Shown here: in pieces, positions 42,490 through 53,700 of the stretch | How the letters are laid out: each line of letters begins with the position of its first letter | Position numbering within the stretch: position 1 is the stretch's first letter | Assembly (NCBI RefSeq): GCF_003011885.1 | Contig: NZ_PXXO01000005.1 | Location: 119,027 to 183,026, forward strand | DNA: 64,000 bases | DNA from: Cyanobium usitatum str. Tous | Lineage (GTDB): Bacteria > Cyanobacteriota > Cyanobacteriia > PCC-6307 > Cyanobiaceae | Direction: 5' to 3' | Notes under the pieces: model-generated | Told to the model about the DNA's origin: nothing | Databases searched by the model: none | What the model saw: the letters and a program-made list of their open reading frames with translations, nothing else | Position numbers and translations under genes: made by a program

Positions 42490-43013
42490 GGTTGGGCAAT
42501 AGGGAGCAGGTGCAGGCGCGTGATCAGATCAGCGATGGAGTCGTCCTTGGCTGGATTGTCGCTGTTGCTCGACAGCTGGCGGCCCACCACATGGGCACCG
42601 AGATGGGCCAGCTGCAGCCTCATGGCAGTGAGCACGCCATAGCCGGCGCCGGCGGAGTGGGTGGCGATCACCACGGGGCGGCAGTTGAAGAGGGCCCGGA
42701 AGTCGCTGCCCTGCACCGACAGCCAGGCGATGGCGCTGGTGAGCACCGGCGGGATCGAGCCGTTGTATTCCGGCGAGCAGATCACCCAGCGCGGAGCGGC
42801 AGCCAGCTGGGCCTCCAACGCCGCCAACACTGGCGGTGTGCCGGCGACCTGGGCTCGCGGGGTGAAAAGCGGCAGGTTGATGGTGGTGAGATCGAGCACG
42901 GCAGCGCTTTGGACCTGCTGGCGGGCGGCCGCTGCGAAGCGCTCAGCCAGCTGCAGGTTATGGCCGTTGCTAGCGGCGATCACCAGCACATCTGTGGAGG
43001 TTGGGGTACTCAT
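42486..43013 (-). CDS. NAD(P)H-dependent FMN reductase family protein
   Basis: A 175-residue flavodoxin-fold protein. SPEYNGSIPPVLTSAIAWLS (about 80-99) is the diagnostic FMN-binding/dimer motif; ASNGHNLQLAERF near the N-terminus matches the phosphate-binding loop, although the usual SxRxxS is changed to SNGHN. It should reduce FMN, quinones or azo compounds using NAD(P)H. Four-base overlaps with both the upstream PPC-domain gene and the downstream pirin gene show tight translational coupling, suggesting a shared role in redox or electrophile stress. Confidence 0.87.
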   Translation of the reverse strand: MSTPTSTDVLVIAASNGHNLQLAERFAAAARQQVQSAAVLDLTTINLPLFTPRAQVAGTPPVLAALEAQLAAAPRWVICSPEYNGSIPPVLTSAIAWLSVQGSDFRALFNCRPVVIATHSAGAGYGVLTAMRLQLAHLGAHVVGRQLSSNSDNPAKDDSIADLITRLHLLPIAQP

Positions 43014-43543
43014 GGCTGGGGCTCCAGGGTGTAGTAATTGGTATAGCCAGCGTGGCCGGTGCTGAAGAAGCTGGCGAGATCATGGGCATTGAGGGGCGCC
43101 AGCACCGTATCGATCGTCGAACTGCTGCTTAACGACTTGACAGGCGGAGCCAGAGGACTGATCCGCAGCTCGGGATAGCCGGTGGCAGGATCCAGCTCCC
43201 GCCAGAAATGCCATTCCGGCAGCAGGCAAACCACCAACTCGGCGGTGGTGCGCACCAGGGAGCCGGTGCAGAGGTGGCCGCCGATCACGGCGCCCCTGCT
43301 GTCGGCCACAGCAATGTGCAGATGGGCGCCATCGGGCGAAAGGGTGCCGGCCAGGCTGAGGATCTCCAGCTCACCGTGGATGGTCGTGGCCTCAGCAGCC
43401 CCCGCAAAGCGCAGCTGGGCGACCGAGAGGCTGCCCACGGCGCTAATCACGCAGCCCGCCAGCTCCTGCTGCTCGCCCATCCAGGTTTCCAGCGTCCGGC
43501 GCAGGTCGTCTCCCGGCGCAAGCCGCAGCGGCACCACCTTCAT
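43010..43543 (-). CDS. PPC (DUF296) domain protein
   Basis: A 177-residue protein. Residues 1-125 form a PPC/DUF296 domain: VVPLRLAPGDDLRRTLETW, GCVISAVGSLSVAQLRFAG, LSPDGAHLHIAVAD and GHLCTGSLVRTTAELVV. PPC domains trimerise; with an AT-hook they bind DNA in plants, but bacterial forms usually have no AT-hook and their role is open. It starts the three-gene operon PPC, FMN reductase, pirin. The C-terminal 50 residues, rich in Ser and Pro, are less conserved. Confidence 0.87.
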   Translation of the reverse strand: MKVVPLRLAPGDDLRRTLETWMGEQQELAGCVISAVGSLSVAQLRFAGAAEATTIHGELEILSLAGTLSPDGAHLHIAVADSRGAVIGGHLCTGSLVRTTAELVVCLLPEWHFWRELDPATGYPELRISPLAPPVKSLSSSSTIDTVLAPLNAHDLASFFSTGHAGYTNYYTLEPQP

Positions 43544-43755
43544 GGGGTAGGCCCCTCCACCAGTCCCTGGACCATCACCAAGGGATCGACGTAACCCAGC
43601 TGCTTGTGACTGAACGCCCCCGGCAGGGTGCTAACGACCTCAAATCCATTGCGCTGCCAGCCGCTGGGCCTCCTGCATGCCCCCACATAGCCGGCATTGG
43701 CCCCATGGGCGCCGAGGCGCAGGGAGTCGGGCTTGAGGTAAAAAGTGCCCACCAC
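43540..43755 (-). pseudogene. Internally deleted GNAT acetyltransferase relic
   Basis: Leftward translation: VGTFYLKPDSLRLGAHGANA then GYV, an abrupt change (GACRRPSGWQ), then RNGFEVVSTLPGAF and SHKQLGYVDPLVMVQGL. The first part equals the beta4/beta5 region of a GNAT N-acetyltransferase (GTYYLKPNQ-type) and the last part its C-terminus (GFE-GTLPGAF-GYVDALVM). The segment carrying the acetyl-CoA pyrophosphate loop (R/QxxGxG/A) is missing, so it cannot be active. Its stop overlaps the PPC gene's start by four bases, an operon relic. Confidence 0.65.
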
Positions 43756-43804
43756 GGCCCCCGCCCATCCCCATAGCCAAACAAATTAATTGACCAGAAC
43801 TAAA

Positions 43805-43825
43805 CAGTAAGCAGTAAGCAGTAAA
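43805..43825. repeat. 7-base tandem repeat
   Basis: CAGTAAG occurs twice and is followed by CAGTAAA, three contiguous units directly downstream of the leftward desaturase-like gene's stop. Likely slippage. Confidence 0.75.
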
Positions 43826-43828
43826 TAT

Positions 43829-45364
43829 TCAGCTCACCAGCTCCAACTCCTCCAGCAATCGGCGTTGGGCCGCAGCGGGCACAAAGCGGTGGGCCGCCAT
43901 GGCGCCGCTCACGGCTACAGGCGGTACGCCAATTCCGGGGAATACACCCGCACCGCAGAGCGCCAAGCCTTTGATCGGGGTGCCGCCGCCGGGGAAGGCT
44001 CCGCGGTTGGCGGGCCAGGCGGGGCCATAGCTGCCCTGGTGCACCCGCAGAAAATCGCGATGGCTGAGGGGGGTTCCCTGCAGCTCAAGCACCACCCGCT
44101 CGCGCCAATCGGGCACCAGTTGATCGAAAACGCCATGGAACACCCCGCAACGCTCGCGGCGCAGCTTCTCATAGGCGGGGGTGCCCCGCTCCAGATCCTT
44201 CCAGAGCTCCCAGGGTTCGTTGGCTGGCGTGTAGCCGTGCAGCACCTGATGGCCCGGCGGCGCCAGGGAGGGATCCAGCCGCGACGGCATCGACAGCACC
44301 ACCATGTTGCGCTCAGCCCTGATGCCCCGCTGCCAATCCCCTACCCACACATGGTGGATCGGCAGCTCGGCCATGCCTTCATCTTTGAAAGCCAGGTGCC
44401 AGTGCAGAAAACTGGGACAAGCCGGCGCAGCCAGAAGCTTCTGGCGCCAACGCTCCGGTGCACTGCCCTTACCCAGCAGGGCGGCCGTATCCCATGGGCT
44501 GGCATTACTAATAACTCCGTGGCGGGCGTTCAGCCGTTCGCCGCTGACCAGGCGCACGCCCGTGGCCCGCCCCCCCGACAGTTCGATTTCAGCCACCGCC
44601 GCGCCCGTGCGCAGCTCGCCCCCATGGCGGCGGATGCCCCGCACCAATGCGTCCACCACGGCGGGGCTGCCACCTATCGGGTAGTCCAACCCCGCATCGG
44701 GCTCAAACCACTCGCCAAACAGGGTGGCCATGGCGGCTGCACTGGTCTGATCAGGCTCCAGGCCGGAGATCAGAAAACACAGCATCTCCACCCAATGGAG
44801 CAGAAAGGGATCGCGCAGATGGCGGCGGGCCATAGGCCCAAAAGCTCCGCCCAGCGCTGCCAGCTGGCCCGCCTGGCCGATCAGCCCCAACCCCTGGCTG
44901 CCCAGAGTGGTGAGCAGGCCAGCGCCGGGGCGTAGGGCCAACAGCGGCAGCGATCCGGCGGCGCGGCACAACGGGGCCATGGCCACCAGAAAGTCCTGCC
45001 ATTCAGCGGCGACCGCTGGCCCCCGCAGGCTGCGGAGCACCTCCAGAAATGGATACAAACCCACGCCAACCCGAAGATTGCCCTCGGGCAACAGCAGGCC
45101 CCACTCCGAGTAGCGCGCCACCGGCACGCTTTCACCCACGGCCCGCAGCACCTGGGCTAGGGGGTTGGCACTAGGCCAGCGGCCCAGCCCGCTCCAAAGC
45201 GAGGGACCAGACTCGAAGTGGAAGGGTCCCCGTCGAAAACCATGGGCGGCGCCGCCGGGCTGGCTGTGGGCCTCAAGCACCTGCACCTCCAGCCCGTGGC
45301 GCGAGGCGATGGCGGCGGCACAAAGGCCCCCCAGGCCACTGCCGATCACGATTAGATCCGGCAT
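43829..45364 (-). CDS. CrtI/CrtH-like FAD-dependent carotenoid desaturase/isomerase-family protein
   Basis: About 511 residues. The N-terminal dinucleotide-binding motif is LIVIGSGLGGLCAAAIASRH, followed by VLEAHSQPGGAAHGF, the standard FAD start of phytoene-desaturase-type enzymes. ESGPSLWSG, DYPIGGSPAVVDALVRGIRR and GVISNASPWDTAAL are further family blocks. The C-terminal LALCGAGVFPGIGVPPVAVS is the FAD-closing motif. It is most like the CrtH/CrtO branch; a carotenoid or related polyene substrate is likely but not proven. The start at 45364 was chosen because it gives the usual few residues before the first strand; an ATG 24 bases upstream is possible. Confidence 0.87.
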   Translation of the reverse strand: MPDLIVIGSGLGGLCAAAIASRHGLEVQVLEAHSQPGGAAHGFRRGPFHFESGPSLWSGLGRWPSANPLAQVLRAVGESVPVARYSEWGLLLPEGNLRVGVGLYPFLEVLRSLRGPAVAAEWQDFLVAMAPLCRAAGSLPLLALRPGAGLLTTLGSQGLGLIGQAGQLAALGGAFGPMARRHLRDPFLLHWVEMLCFLISGLEPDQTSAAAMATLFGEWFEPDAGLDYPIGGSPAVVDALVRGIRRHGGELRTGAAVAEIELSGGRATGVRLVSGERLNARHGVISNASPWDTAALLGKGSAPERWRQKLLAAPACPSFLHWHLAFKDEGMAELPIHHVWVGDWQRGIRAERNMVVLSMPSRLDPSLAPPGHQVLHGYTPANEPWELWKDLERGTPAYEKLRRERCGVFHGVFDQLVPDWRERVVLELQGTPLSHRDFLRVHQGSYGPAWPANRGAFPGGGTPIKGLALCGAGVFPGIGVPPVAVSGAMAAHRFVPAAAQRRLLEELELVS

Positions 45365-45614
45365 CGCCCCTCTCGCTCGCGGCTGCAAAGCATCCGATCC
45401 TAGGAAAGGGAGATAGGCCCGCGAGCTGGCGACAACACCTAAGGGACCTGCCTGGGCACCGCTGCCGATCCGGTCGCTTGCCCTTAGATCTCGCCAACCT
45501 GCTGGGCCAACGCACCGTGTTTATCCGCGGCGGGCAGGTGATCAGCGACCACTTAGCCCAAAGCGATCTAGCCCGTTGAAAGCGAGGTCCGCTTTATGGA
45601 TTTCGAAATCTGGT

Positions 45615-46064
45615 GATGCTGTGTTCATCAACCAAGGAGGCGCCCAGCATGGACGACACGCCCCTGCTCCAACAGTCTTTACCTATCTAGGAACGGGTCA
45701 TTCAGTCGGGCAAGAGAGCCGAATTCCCCAGTGCCGCTCACCTCGTGCACCTGACTGATCGACACTCCAGCCGCACCGCCACAGGTGCCCCTAAGAGGTC
45801 CATTCGCCCCACACCTGGAATGCATGGACCCAGGAGCCAGCCCCCCTAAGGTCTTCCTCGGGGTTTTGTTTTGTAAGTTCTGATTGCGGACTAAAGCGCA
45901 CTCAGTAGTAGCGACTGAATCAGTCCCCACATGGGCCAGAAACCGCAGTAGCTCGCTCTGGGGCACGGCAGCTCAGCAATACCTGCAACATAAAATTGCC
46001 GGCAGGAGCTTCACTGGTCTTGAACCGATAGCCGCCTGATGAATATCAGCCCAGCGGGCTTCCT
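45615..46064. repeat. Diverged segmental duplication, copy B (partner 585-1292)
   Basis: This segment aligns with 585-1292 along its whole length but is about 250 bases shorter because of two deletions: one after ATGGACGACACGCC and one inside the Nif11 gene. AAGGAGG precedes the ATG at 45650, which again opens only 13 codons. The 45389-45614 sequence before it holds a forward coding-like remnant (LDLANLLGQRTVFIRGGQVI, ending at TGA near 45580) of unrecognised family. Confidence 0.75.
45902..45966 (-). pseudogene. Nif11 gene with internal deletion
   Basis: From GTG at 45964-45966 the frame reads PQSELLRFLAHVG, identical at its start to the intact Nif11 protein at 960-1187. It then jumps directly to the DNA of the gene's last codons (TCAGTAGTAGCGAC at 45902-45915) in a shifted frame. 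About 160 bases encoding the rest of the Nif11 domain are gone. Confidence 0.68.
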
Positions 46065-46098
46065 TCAAGTGAAGTTGAAGGACTGGTGAGAGATTGCC

Positions 46099-47508
46099 TC
46101 ACCACAGGCCTCGGATCGGCTGGGGAGCGGGGGCCGGCACCACCACCGGAGCAGGGGCGGGCTCGGGCTCGGGCTGAGGGGCAGGGGCCGGAACGGCAGC
46201 CACGGCCCGGGTGGCGCCACCCCATCGGAATTTGATGCCACCACCAACGTCCCAGGCGGTGCCACCGGAATACAACCCGGCGCCGCCCCGCACATAGAAG
46301 GTGGTGTTGTCGCTGAGGGTGTAGGCCAGTTGCCCCTGCAGGCCAAGGCCACTGCTCTGCACCAGGGAGCCGGTGGCCTGGGTGGCCTGGCTGCCGCTGC
46401 CGCTGCTGACCACCGTGGCGGGCTCTCCGCCTAGGAAGCCAGCGCCCAGCCAGCTCACCCGCAAGGATGGTGTGATCAGGTTCTTGCCTTGCTGCATCGG
46501 CGCCCGCCAGGTGACACCGATGTCGGCGGTGCCAACGGTGCTGCTGCTGGAGGGCAGCAAAAAGCTCTGGTTGGTGGTGCTATCGGGGATTCTCACCTGG
46601 CCGAAGGACAGGCTGGAGGTAGTGAGTAGGGCGCTGGGTTCCAGCAACTGGGTGTCGGACAGACGGATGCGTCCACCAAAATTCAGTGCCGTGTTGAAGG
46701 CACTGCCACTGACGGAAGGGGAGCTGGTGCGGACACCGGCGGCATTACTGCTGCTGATGGCAAAGGGTTGTTGGCTGCTCAACCCATCGCCACCGATCGC
46801 AGCACTGATGAACCAGTCCGGACGGGACCACTGGGCAAACAGACCGCCGCCGCCCCAGGTGAGATCGGAGGATTGGCCGCTGAAGCTGGTGCCGTTGATG
46901 AACAGGGAGCCTCCATCGGCCGAGCCCTGACCAAAGCGTCCGAAGACGCCGGCAACGAGATCACGGCTGAAGGCGTAATCGAGCCGGAGGCCCAGCTGGG
47001 CCCCGTCGAAGGAGGAGGTGCCCACCGATCCGCCCGAGCGGACCACGGGACCGCCGAAGCCATCCCCGAACACCCGCAGCCGCCAGCCGGTGCGCTCTGC
47101 GTAGTAAGCACCTGGTTCGGTACTGAAGCGGAAGGCGGGATCGGATGTGGTTTCCGGGCCCGCCACCGTGTATTGGTTTACATCGATCCCATGATCCACA
47201 TTCGGATCGAAGGGCACCTTCTGGGGAAGGATCTCCAGCAGATCCCGACCGAACACCTGCCAGCTGCGGGCGAGGCCCAGGGGCTGCAGGCGGGCGTCGG
47301 TGCGATAGACGTTGACCGCCAAAGGTGGAGCAGGCACCACCGGCCCCACTGGCGGAGTTATCGGCGGGGCCGGCGGCGGAAAGCAGAACTCAGCCTCGGT
47401 CCCATCGGGGCAGATCGCGGCCCTGGCCGGTGCAAGCGGCAGGGAGAGGGCCAGCAGCGGAGCGGCGGCGAACCCCAGCCAGATGGTGTTACGGAATGAA
47501 GTCGCCAT
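46099..47508 (-). CDS. Outer membrane beta-barrel-like protein
   Basis: A 469-residue protein with a signal peptide (LGFAAAPLLALSLPLAPARA), a Pro-rich segment (about 45-62), then alternating hydrophobic/polar strands from about residue 130 to 435 such as GLRLDYAFSRDLVAGVFGRF, WFISAAIGGDGLSS and TTFYVRGGAGLYSGG, as in autotransporter or porin-like barrels. The C-terminus is a Pro-Ala-Glu-rich tail (APAPQPEPEPAPAP), which is unusual because barrels normally end in an aromatic strand; here only the final Leu-Trp is reminiscent. It is divergent from the giant gene at 47796 with a 287-base shared promoter region. No exact family. Confidence 0.7.
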   Translation of the reverse strand: MATSFRNTIWLGFAAAPLLALSLPLAPARAAICPDGTEAEFCFPPPAPPITPPVGPVVPAPPLAVNVYRTDARLQPLGLARSWQVFGRDLLEILPQKVPFDPNVDHGIDVNQYTVAGPETTSDPAFRFSTEPGAYYAERTGWRLRVFGDGFGGPVVRSGGSVGTSSFDGAQLGLRLDYAFSRDLVAGVFGRFGQGSADGGSLFINGTSFSGQSSDLTWGGGGLFAQWSRPDWFISAAIGGDGLSSQQPFAISSSNAAGVRTSSPSVSGSAFNTALNFGGRIRLSDTQLLEPSALLTTSSLSFGQVRIPDSTTNQSFLLPSSSSTVGTADIGVTWRAPMQQGKNLITPSLRVSWLGAGFLGGEPATVVSSGSGSQATQATGSLVQSSGLGLQGQLAYTLSDNTTFYVRGGAGLYSGGTAWDVGGGIKFRWGGATRAVAAVPAPAPQPEPEPAPAPVVVPAPAPQPIRGLW

Positions 47509-47795
47509 GCCTGTATGGGGTGGGTTGAGTTGGGTTGAGTGCTTCCGCCGGATCTCGCGCAGCCGGCCTGTTGCATTCAGCTACAACTGCTGATGGCGCA
47601 ATTGCAAGGGCAAAATAGACCAGGACGGATCGTCACCAGCTCCATGAGGAGCAGGCCAGCCGGTTTAATGCCAAAGGCGAACTATGACTAGGAAAGGATA
47701 AATACAGAGATCCAACCGAATCGCTGTCCAAATCGTGCCGTGGGGCTGGGCAACGATTGATAGGTTGATGACTATCTTGCCTATCGCAATTTTTC

Positions 47796-50700
47796 GTGGC
47801 GACCGCTTCCCCCGTCATCGGGCTTAGCCCAGCACCGCTGAGCCTGCTTTACGGGGACACCGGCAGCCTGCGGCTCACCTTCGATGAAACGGCCGCCACG
47901 GGCTTCTCCCCCTGGCTTGAGCTCCAGGTCACCGCCCCCAGCAACAACCTCAGCTTCGGCGCCGCGAGCTGGGCCGGGCTGACCCTCACCACCCAGACAT
48001 ACACCTTCACCCGCAGCGGCACCAGCGGTCCGTACACCCTCATCAACCCCATTACCGGGGTCACCCTCACCAGCGCCACCCCCGACACGCTGCTGATCTG
48101 GCAGCTGCCCGTGGGCAGCTACGTGGCTTCGGCCCCCGAACTGGTGGTGGATCTGCCGGTGACGGTCAAGCCCACCACCCCGACCCTCGGGCCCGTGACC
48201 CTGAGGGCAGGCGGCGGCTACGCCCTCGGCACTGATCCCCTCAACAACCCGCTGACGGATTCGCCGATCAGCGCCCCGAACGTGGCGGGACAGGTGGTGC
48301 CCACGCCGCTCACCTTCAGTAAGAGCAGCAACCTTGCGGAGTCGGAAACGGTCACAGGTCCCAACTTCAGCAGCTTCTGGAGGTTGTCGGCCAACATCGC
48401 CGATGGGGCACAGCTGAACAACCTTGTGTTGAGCGACACCCTGCCCAACGATCTCAACCTGCTGGCCATCAACCCCAGCTTGAAGCTGGCCGGCACCCTC
48501 ACCCAGCAGCCGGTGGGCAACCCCACGGCCACGGGCAACAACCAGATCGTCATCAACTATGGCGGTCCTACCACCGGCACCACTAGCCCGGAGGAAGCGG
48601 CCGCCCAGATCAATTTCTACGTTCCCAACACCCTCGACCCCACCACCGGCGGGGCGATCATTTACACCAATACCGCCACCGCAACCACAAGCTGGGGCAA
48701 CGCCCCAAGTGGGAGCGTCAACCTCAACATCGCCGCCAGCGACACAATCACCGCCAGGGCCCTGGCGATCCAGAAGGCGGCCAGCACCAGCCAGGTGGTG
48801 CCGGGCGGCAGCGTCAGCTTCACGCTCTTTTTCCAGATCTCCGATTACTTCGCCTTCGGCGATCTGATCGTCAAGGATCTGCTCGGCGATGGACTCACTT
48901 ATACCCCGGGCAGCGCCAGGATCAACCTCCAGGAGCAGGGCGTCTCGCGCTCCGGCAACGGGCCTGCTGCCTTCGATTCGGCCTACATCAGCTACCTCCC
49001 CGATTTCGCCGGTTCTGGCGTTGATGGCAAGGACAACCTCAGCTTCGATCTCAGTGGCTGGCTGAAGTCGGTCGGTGACGACGGCATCCTTCAGGGCGGG
49101 CGAGTCTTCAGCACCACCGCAGGAGCCACCGGGGGCTCCATCACCTTCACCGCCAGCGTCGACGATGCCTACGTCGCCCCCAAGGCCGCCGGTCAGAACA
49201 TCAAGGCGGGCGACAGGCTCGTCAATGACGTCAGCCTGCAGGGTGACATCCAGAGACAGTTCCTCGGCGGTTTCCTTGACACCAACCGCCAGGTCATCGA
49301 CTCCAGCTCGGTGAACCTGAACGTGGCCGATATCGGCTCTGCCAAGACGGTGGTGGCCCGCAACGGCCAGGCCCTCGGCTCCGGGCCCCTGGTGCTCACC
49401 CCAGGCGACACGGTCACCTACCGCATCAAGGTGACCTTTCCCACGGGGGACATTCAGGGCTTCAACCTGAACGACTACCTGCCCACGCCGGTCTACAACG
49501 TGGACGGCGAGGCCAGCGGTGGCGCGAACCCGACCGCCTTCGAGTTCTTCAGTAACGGCGCCACCGTCAGCGTCCCCGGCAGTCTGCCCCCGGCCGGCTC
49601 GTTCAGTTATGGCAGCCAGCACAATGCGCCCCAGTTGGCGGGCAACGTGCTGCAGACCGGACCAGGGGTCAACGATCTGAAGGCGACGATCGCCAACACC
49701 AGCGACACCAGCAACAAAGCCACGACGGTCGACCTCTATTACACCGTCACAGTGACCGGTGCGGCCATCAGCGATCGGTTGCCGATCACCAACATCGCCA
49801 GCGCCAGCACCGTTGACTCCAATGGCGTCAGCCGCCCCACCCAGGTGTCGGCGGTCACCGGCGAGGTGCTGGCCCCCAACCTCAAGATCCGCAAGGGCAT
49901 TGTCGTCACCAGCCGCGACAGCCTCACCGGAGCCCAAGGGGTCACCTACAGCCCCGCCCTCAACACAGCTGGGGCCACCTTTCCCGCATCCATAGGCACT
50001 GTGCCCTTCACCGGCACGGTGAGCAGCGGTGGCATCAGCGTGGCGGGCGGAAACGGCTCCACCGGCGCCGTCAACAACGGCGCCCTCGATTCCAACGTCA
50101 CGGGGCTGGATGCCGGCGACACCGTCCGCTTCGTGGTGGTGATCGAGAACATCGGCACCAGTTACCGCGGCGCTTTTAATGTGCAGCTGCGCGATGAACT
50201 TCCCCCCGGGCTCAGCTTCACCCCCGGCAGCCTGCGCATCGTCGATGGCAGCGGTGCCCTGATTGGCTACACCAAGCCCGATGGCATGCCCGCCAGCCAG
50301 GCGGACATCTTTTCCGCCACCGGCGTCCGCCTGAGCGACCCCGGCCCAACACTCCCCGACGCGAACGGCGTCGGCGGCGGTGCCATCGACGGTTACAACG
50401 CCAGCAGTGGCCGCAATATCGCCGTGGTGACCTTTGACACCACCGTCGATCCGGGCGCCTACGGCCAGCTGGTGGGCGGCAAACTCACGAACGTGGGCGT
50501 GCTCGAGGACTACACCAACGTGCCCGCGGGAGGCACGGGCTATCTACCCGGCTCCACAAAGCTGATCGACAACGCCTCGGTCGCGCTGCGGGATGCCACG
50601 GTAAGCAAAACGATCGTCTCCACCTCGGAGGCATCCACCAGCGGCAGCAACGTCGCCATCGGTGAGATCGTTCGTTACCGGCTGCAGGTCACGGTTCCCG

Positions 50701-53700
50701 AGGGGAACCTGACCAACTTCAAGCTGGAGGACAGCCTGCCGGCAGGAATCTCGTTCCTGAATGACGGCACCGCCTCCAGGCCGGTCTTCTCCAGCGGTGT
50801 CTCCCCATCGCTGACCCCCAGCACGCCAGTCATCAGTGGCTCAAAGCTCACCTGGGATTTCGGCACCCTCACCAACAGCGACCGCAATAACAGTGTCGAC
50901 GACACGGTCGCCGTTGAGTTCAACGCCCTGGTCACCAACACCAGTGGCAACATCAACGGGAAAAAACTCAAGAACACCGCCACGGCGAACTACACGGGCG
51001 GCTCCGGCAGCGGCTCAGAGACGGTGTACGTAGTCGAACCCCGCATCAGCATCACCAAGGCGGTGAGCCCCACCAGCAATGTTCAGGCGGGCGACACGCT
51101 CACCTACACGGTGACGGTGAGCAATGCGGATGGTCACGCCGATGCCTTCGATCTGGTGCTCAACGATGCCCTGGGCAACCTGGGCAACAACTTCAATCTG
51201 CAGAGCGTCACCCTGCCGAGCACCTTGCCGCTGGGGACAAGTTCAGTCATCAACAACTCGATCACCAGCAAGCCAAGCGCCGCTGACGGTGATCGAATTG
51301 ATCTCAAAATTGATCGGCTCAACTACGGCCAGAGCTTCAGTTTCACCTACACGGGCGTGGTGATGACCTCCGTTCAACCCGGCACCACCCTCACCAACAC
51401 TGCCAACGTCACCTACACCGGTTTGCCGGGCACCGGCACTCCCAATGGGACCGGCGGGAACACCACCGGCAGCACCACCCCTGGGGGCTCCGGTGCTGAG
51501 AACGGTGAGCGGAACGGCAGCGGCGGCGTCAATAACTACAGCAAGAACGCCAGCCAGTCGGTGGTGAGCCAGGCCCTGGGTCCCATTAAGAGCACCCGGC
51601 TCACCTCCGAGGCCCACACCAGTGGCAACGGGGTAGCGATCGGTGAAATCGTGCGCTTCCGGCTGCAGACAAGCATTCCCCAGGGCACGATCGGCAACAC
51701 GTCCTTTGTCGACAACCTGCCCACGGGTCTCACCTTTCTCAACGACAACACCGCCAGCCTGGCCTTCGTCAGTACCAATCCAGCAGACCTGACCTGGAGC
51801 CTGGGGTCGATCAGCCCCTATTACCTCCCCAGCGCAGGCAACAACAACACGGTGATTCCCACCGCTCGCTTTGCACCGACGGTGACAGGACAGGCACTTA
51901 CCTGGTCGCTGGGGCAAATCGTCAACCTCAATGCCGTCGACGCACAGATCGAGTCGGTGATTGTCGAGTTCAACGCCATCGTGGCCAACGTGGCGGGCAA
52001 CCAGGCAGGCGTCACCCTCACCAATAGCTTCATCGCCAGCGCGGGCATCTCCGGCAGTGCGATCCAGAGCACCGCTACGGCCACACCCCTTTCGGTGCTG
52101 GAGCCCAGCCTGCAGACCGACAAAACCGTCGCCATTCAGAAGACAGGTGTTGCTGCCAACGCCAACGCCACCCCCGGCGACACGCTCAATTACACGGTCA
52201 CCATCCGCAACACGGGCACGGCGAAGGCCTTCAACCTCGTCATCGACGACAACCTCGATGCCCTAGGCATCAACTTCGACCTCACCGGTCCGCCAACCAT
52301 CGTCTTGAGCCAACCGGGTGCTCCGGCGGCCACCGACAACTCGATCGTCAGCGGCAGCGACGGCCTGGTTGATCGCATCTCGGTGCTGGTCCCCGAGCTG
52401 GAGATCAACCAGAGCGTCACCATCACTTATGCAGGCGTACTGACTGCAGCTTTGTTGCCGGGCACGGCCCTCACCAACACCGCCCAGGTCACCTACACCA
52501 GCCTGCCGGGCACTGGCACGCCCACTGGCAGTGGCGGCAACAGCACCGGCAGCACCACCCCCGGCGGCTCCGGCGCCACCCTCGGCGAAAGGAATGGTGA
52601 TGGCGGCGTCAACGACTACCTCAGCAGCAAAACTCTGATCCTGGTCGCCAACCGCCCCCCCGTGGCGGTGAATGACACGGGCACCGCCGTCGAAGCCGGC
52701 GGTACCGCCAACACCACCGCCGGTAGCAACGCCAGCGGCAACCTGCTTACCAACGACACGGATCCCGATCCCGCCGACAACCCCCTCACCTCCAAGGGGA
52801 AGGTGACCTCCTTCCGCACCGGAAGCGCCGAGGGGTCCGGCACGGCCGGCAGCCTCGGTTCTCCACTCCTGGGCACCTATGGCCAGCTGACCGTCAACGC
52901 CGACGGCACCTACACCTATGTGGTGGACAACCGCAACGCGCTTGTGGATGCCCTGGATCCAGGCGCCCGCCTTAGTGAATCCTTCAACTACACCGTTTCC
53001 GATGGGGCCCTGAGCGACATCGGAGTGATCTTGATCACGATCCAGGGCGCCAACGATGCTCCCGTTGCTGCCAACGACACGGGCACGGTTGTGGAGGCCG
53101 GTGGTACCCCTGGCGCCGCCGGCACCGGCAACGTGATCAGCAACGATCGCGACATCGACAACCGGGACGGCAACAACCTGGTGGCACCGCCCGAGGGCAC
53201 GGTGGTGGCCGTGCGCACCGGTGCCAAGGAGGGAGCAGGCTCAGCCGGCACCGTGGGAGCGGCCTTGAAGGGGCTCTACGGCTCGCTCACCCTTAGTGCC
53301 AACGGCGCTTACACCTACGTCCTCGACAACACCAACTCCACGGTGGATGCCCTGAACCCAGGCGACACCATTAGCGAGTCGTTCAATTACACCCTGCTCG
53401 ACCATCGGGACGGACTCAACGACATAGCCGTCCTGACGATCACGATTCTGGGAAGGAACGACGCTCCGGTAGCCGTTAACGACGCAGGTTCCGCCTTGGA
53501 AGCCGGCGGCATCTCCAACGGCACGCCTGGGGCCAATGCCATCGGCAACGTTCTCACCAACGACACCGACGTCGACTCCAGCGACACGCCCGCGCTCAAC
53601 GGCTTCGTCGAATCCTTCCGCACCGGAGCGACCGAGGGATTAGGCACAGCCGGCACCATCGGTGCGCCCTTGCAGGGCCTGTATGGATCGATCACGTTCC

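Noticed and set aside
47781..49937. A 718-codon open frame on the minus strand opposite the second giant gene
   Set aside because: It mirrors the codon pattern of the giant gene, has a Gly/Val/Asp-biased composition and no family features. GC-rich long genes often leave such antisense frames. Similar cases at 55677-57125 and 58311-59579 were rejected for the same reason.
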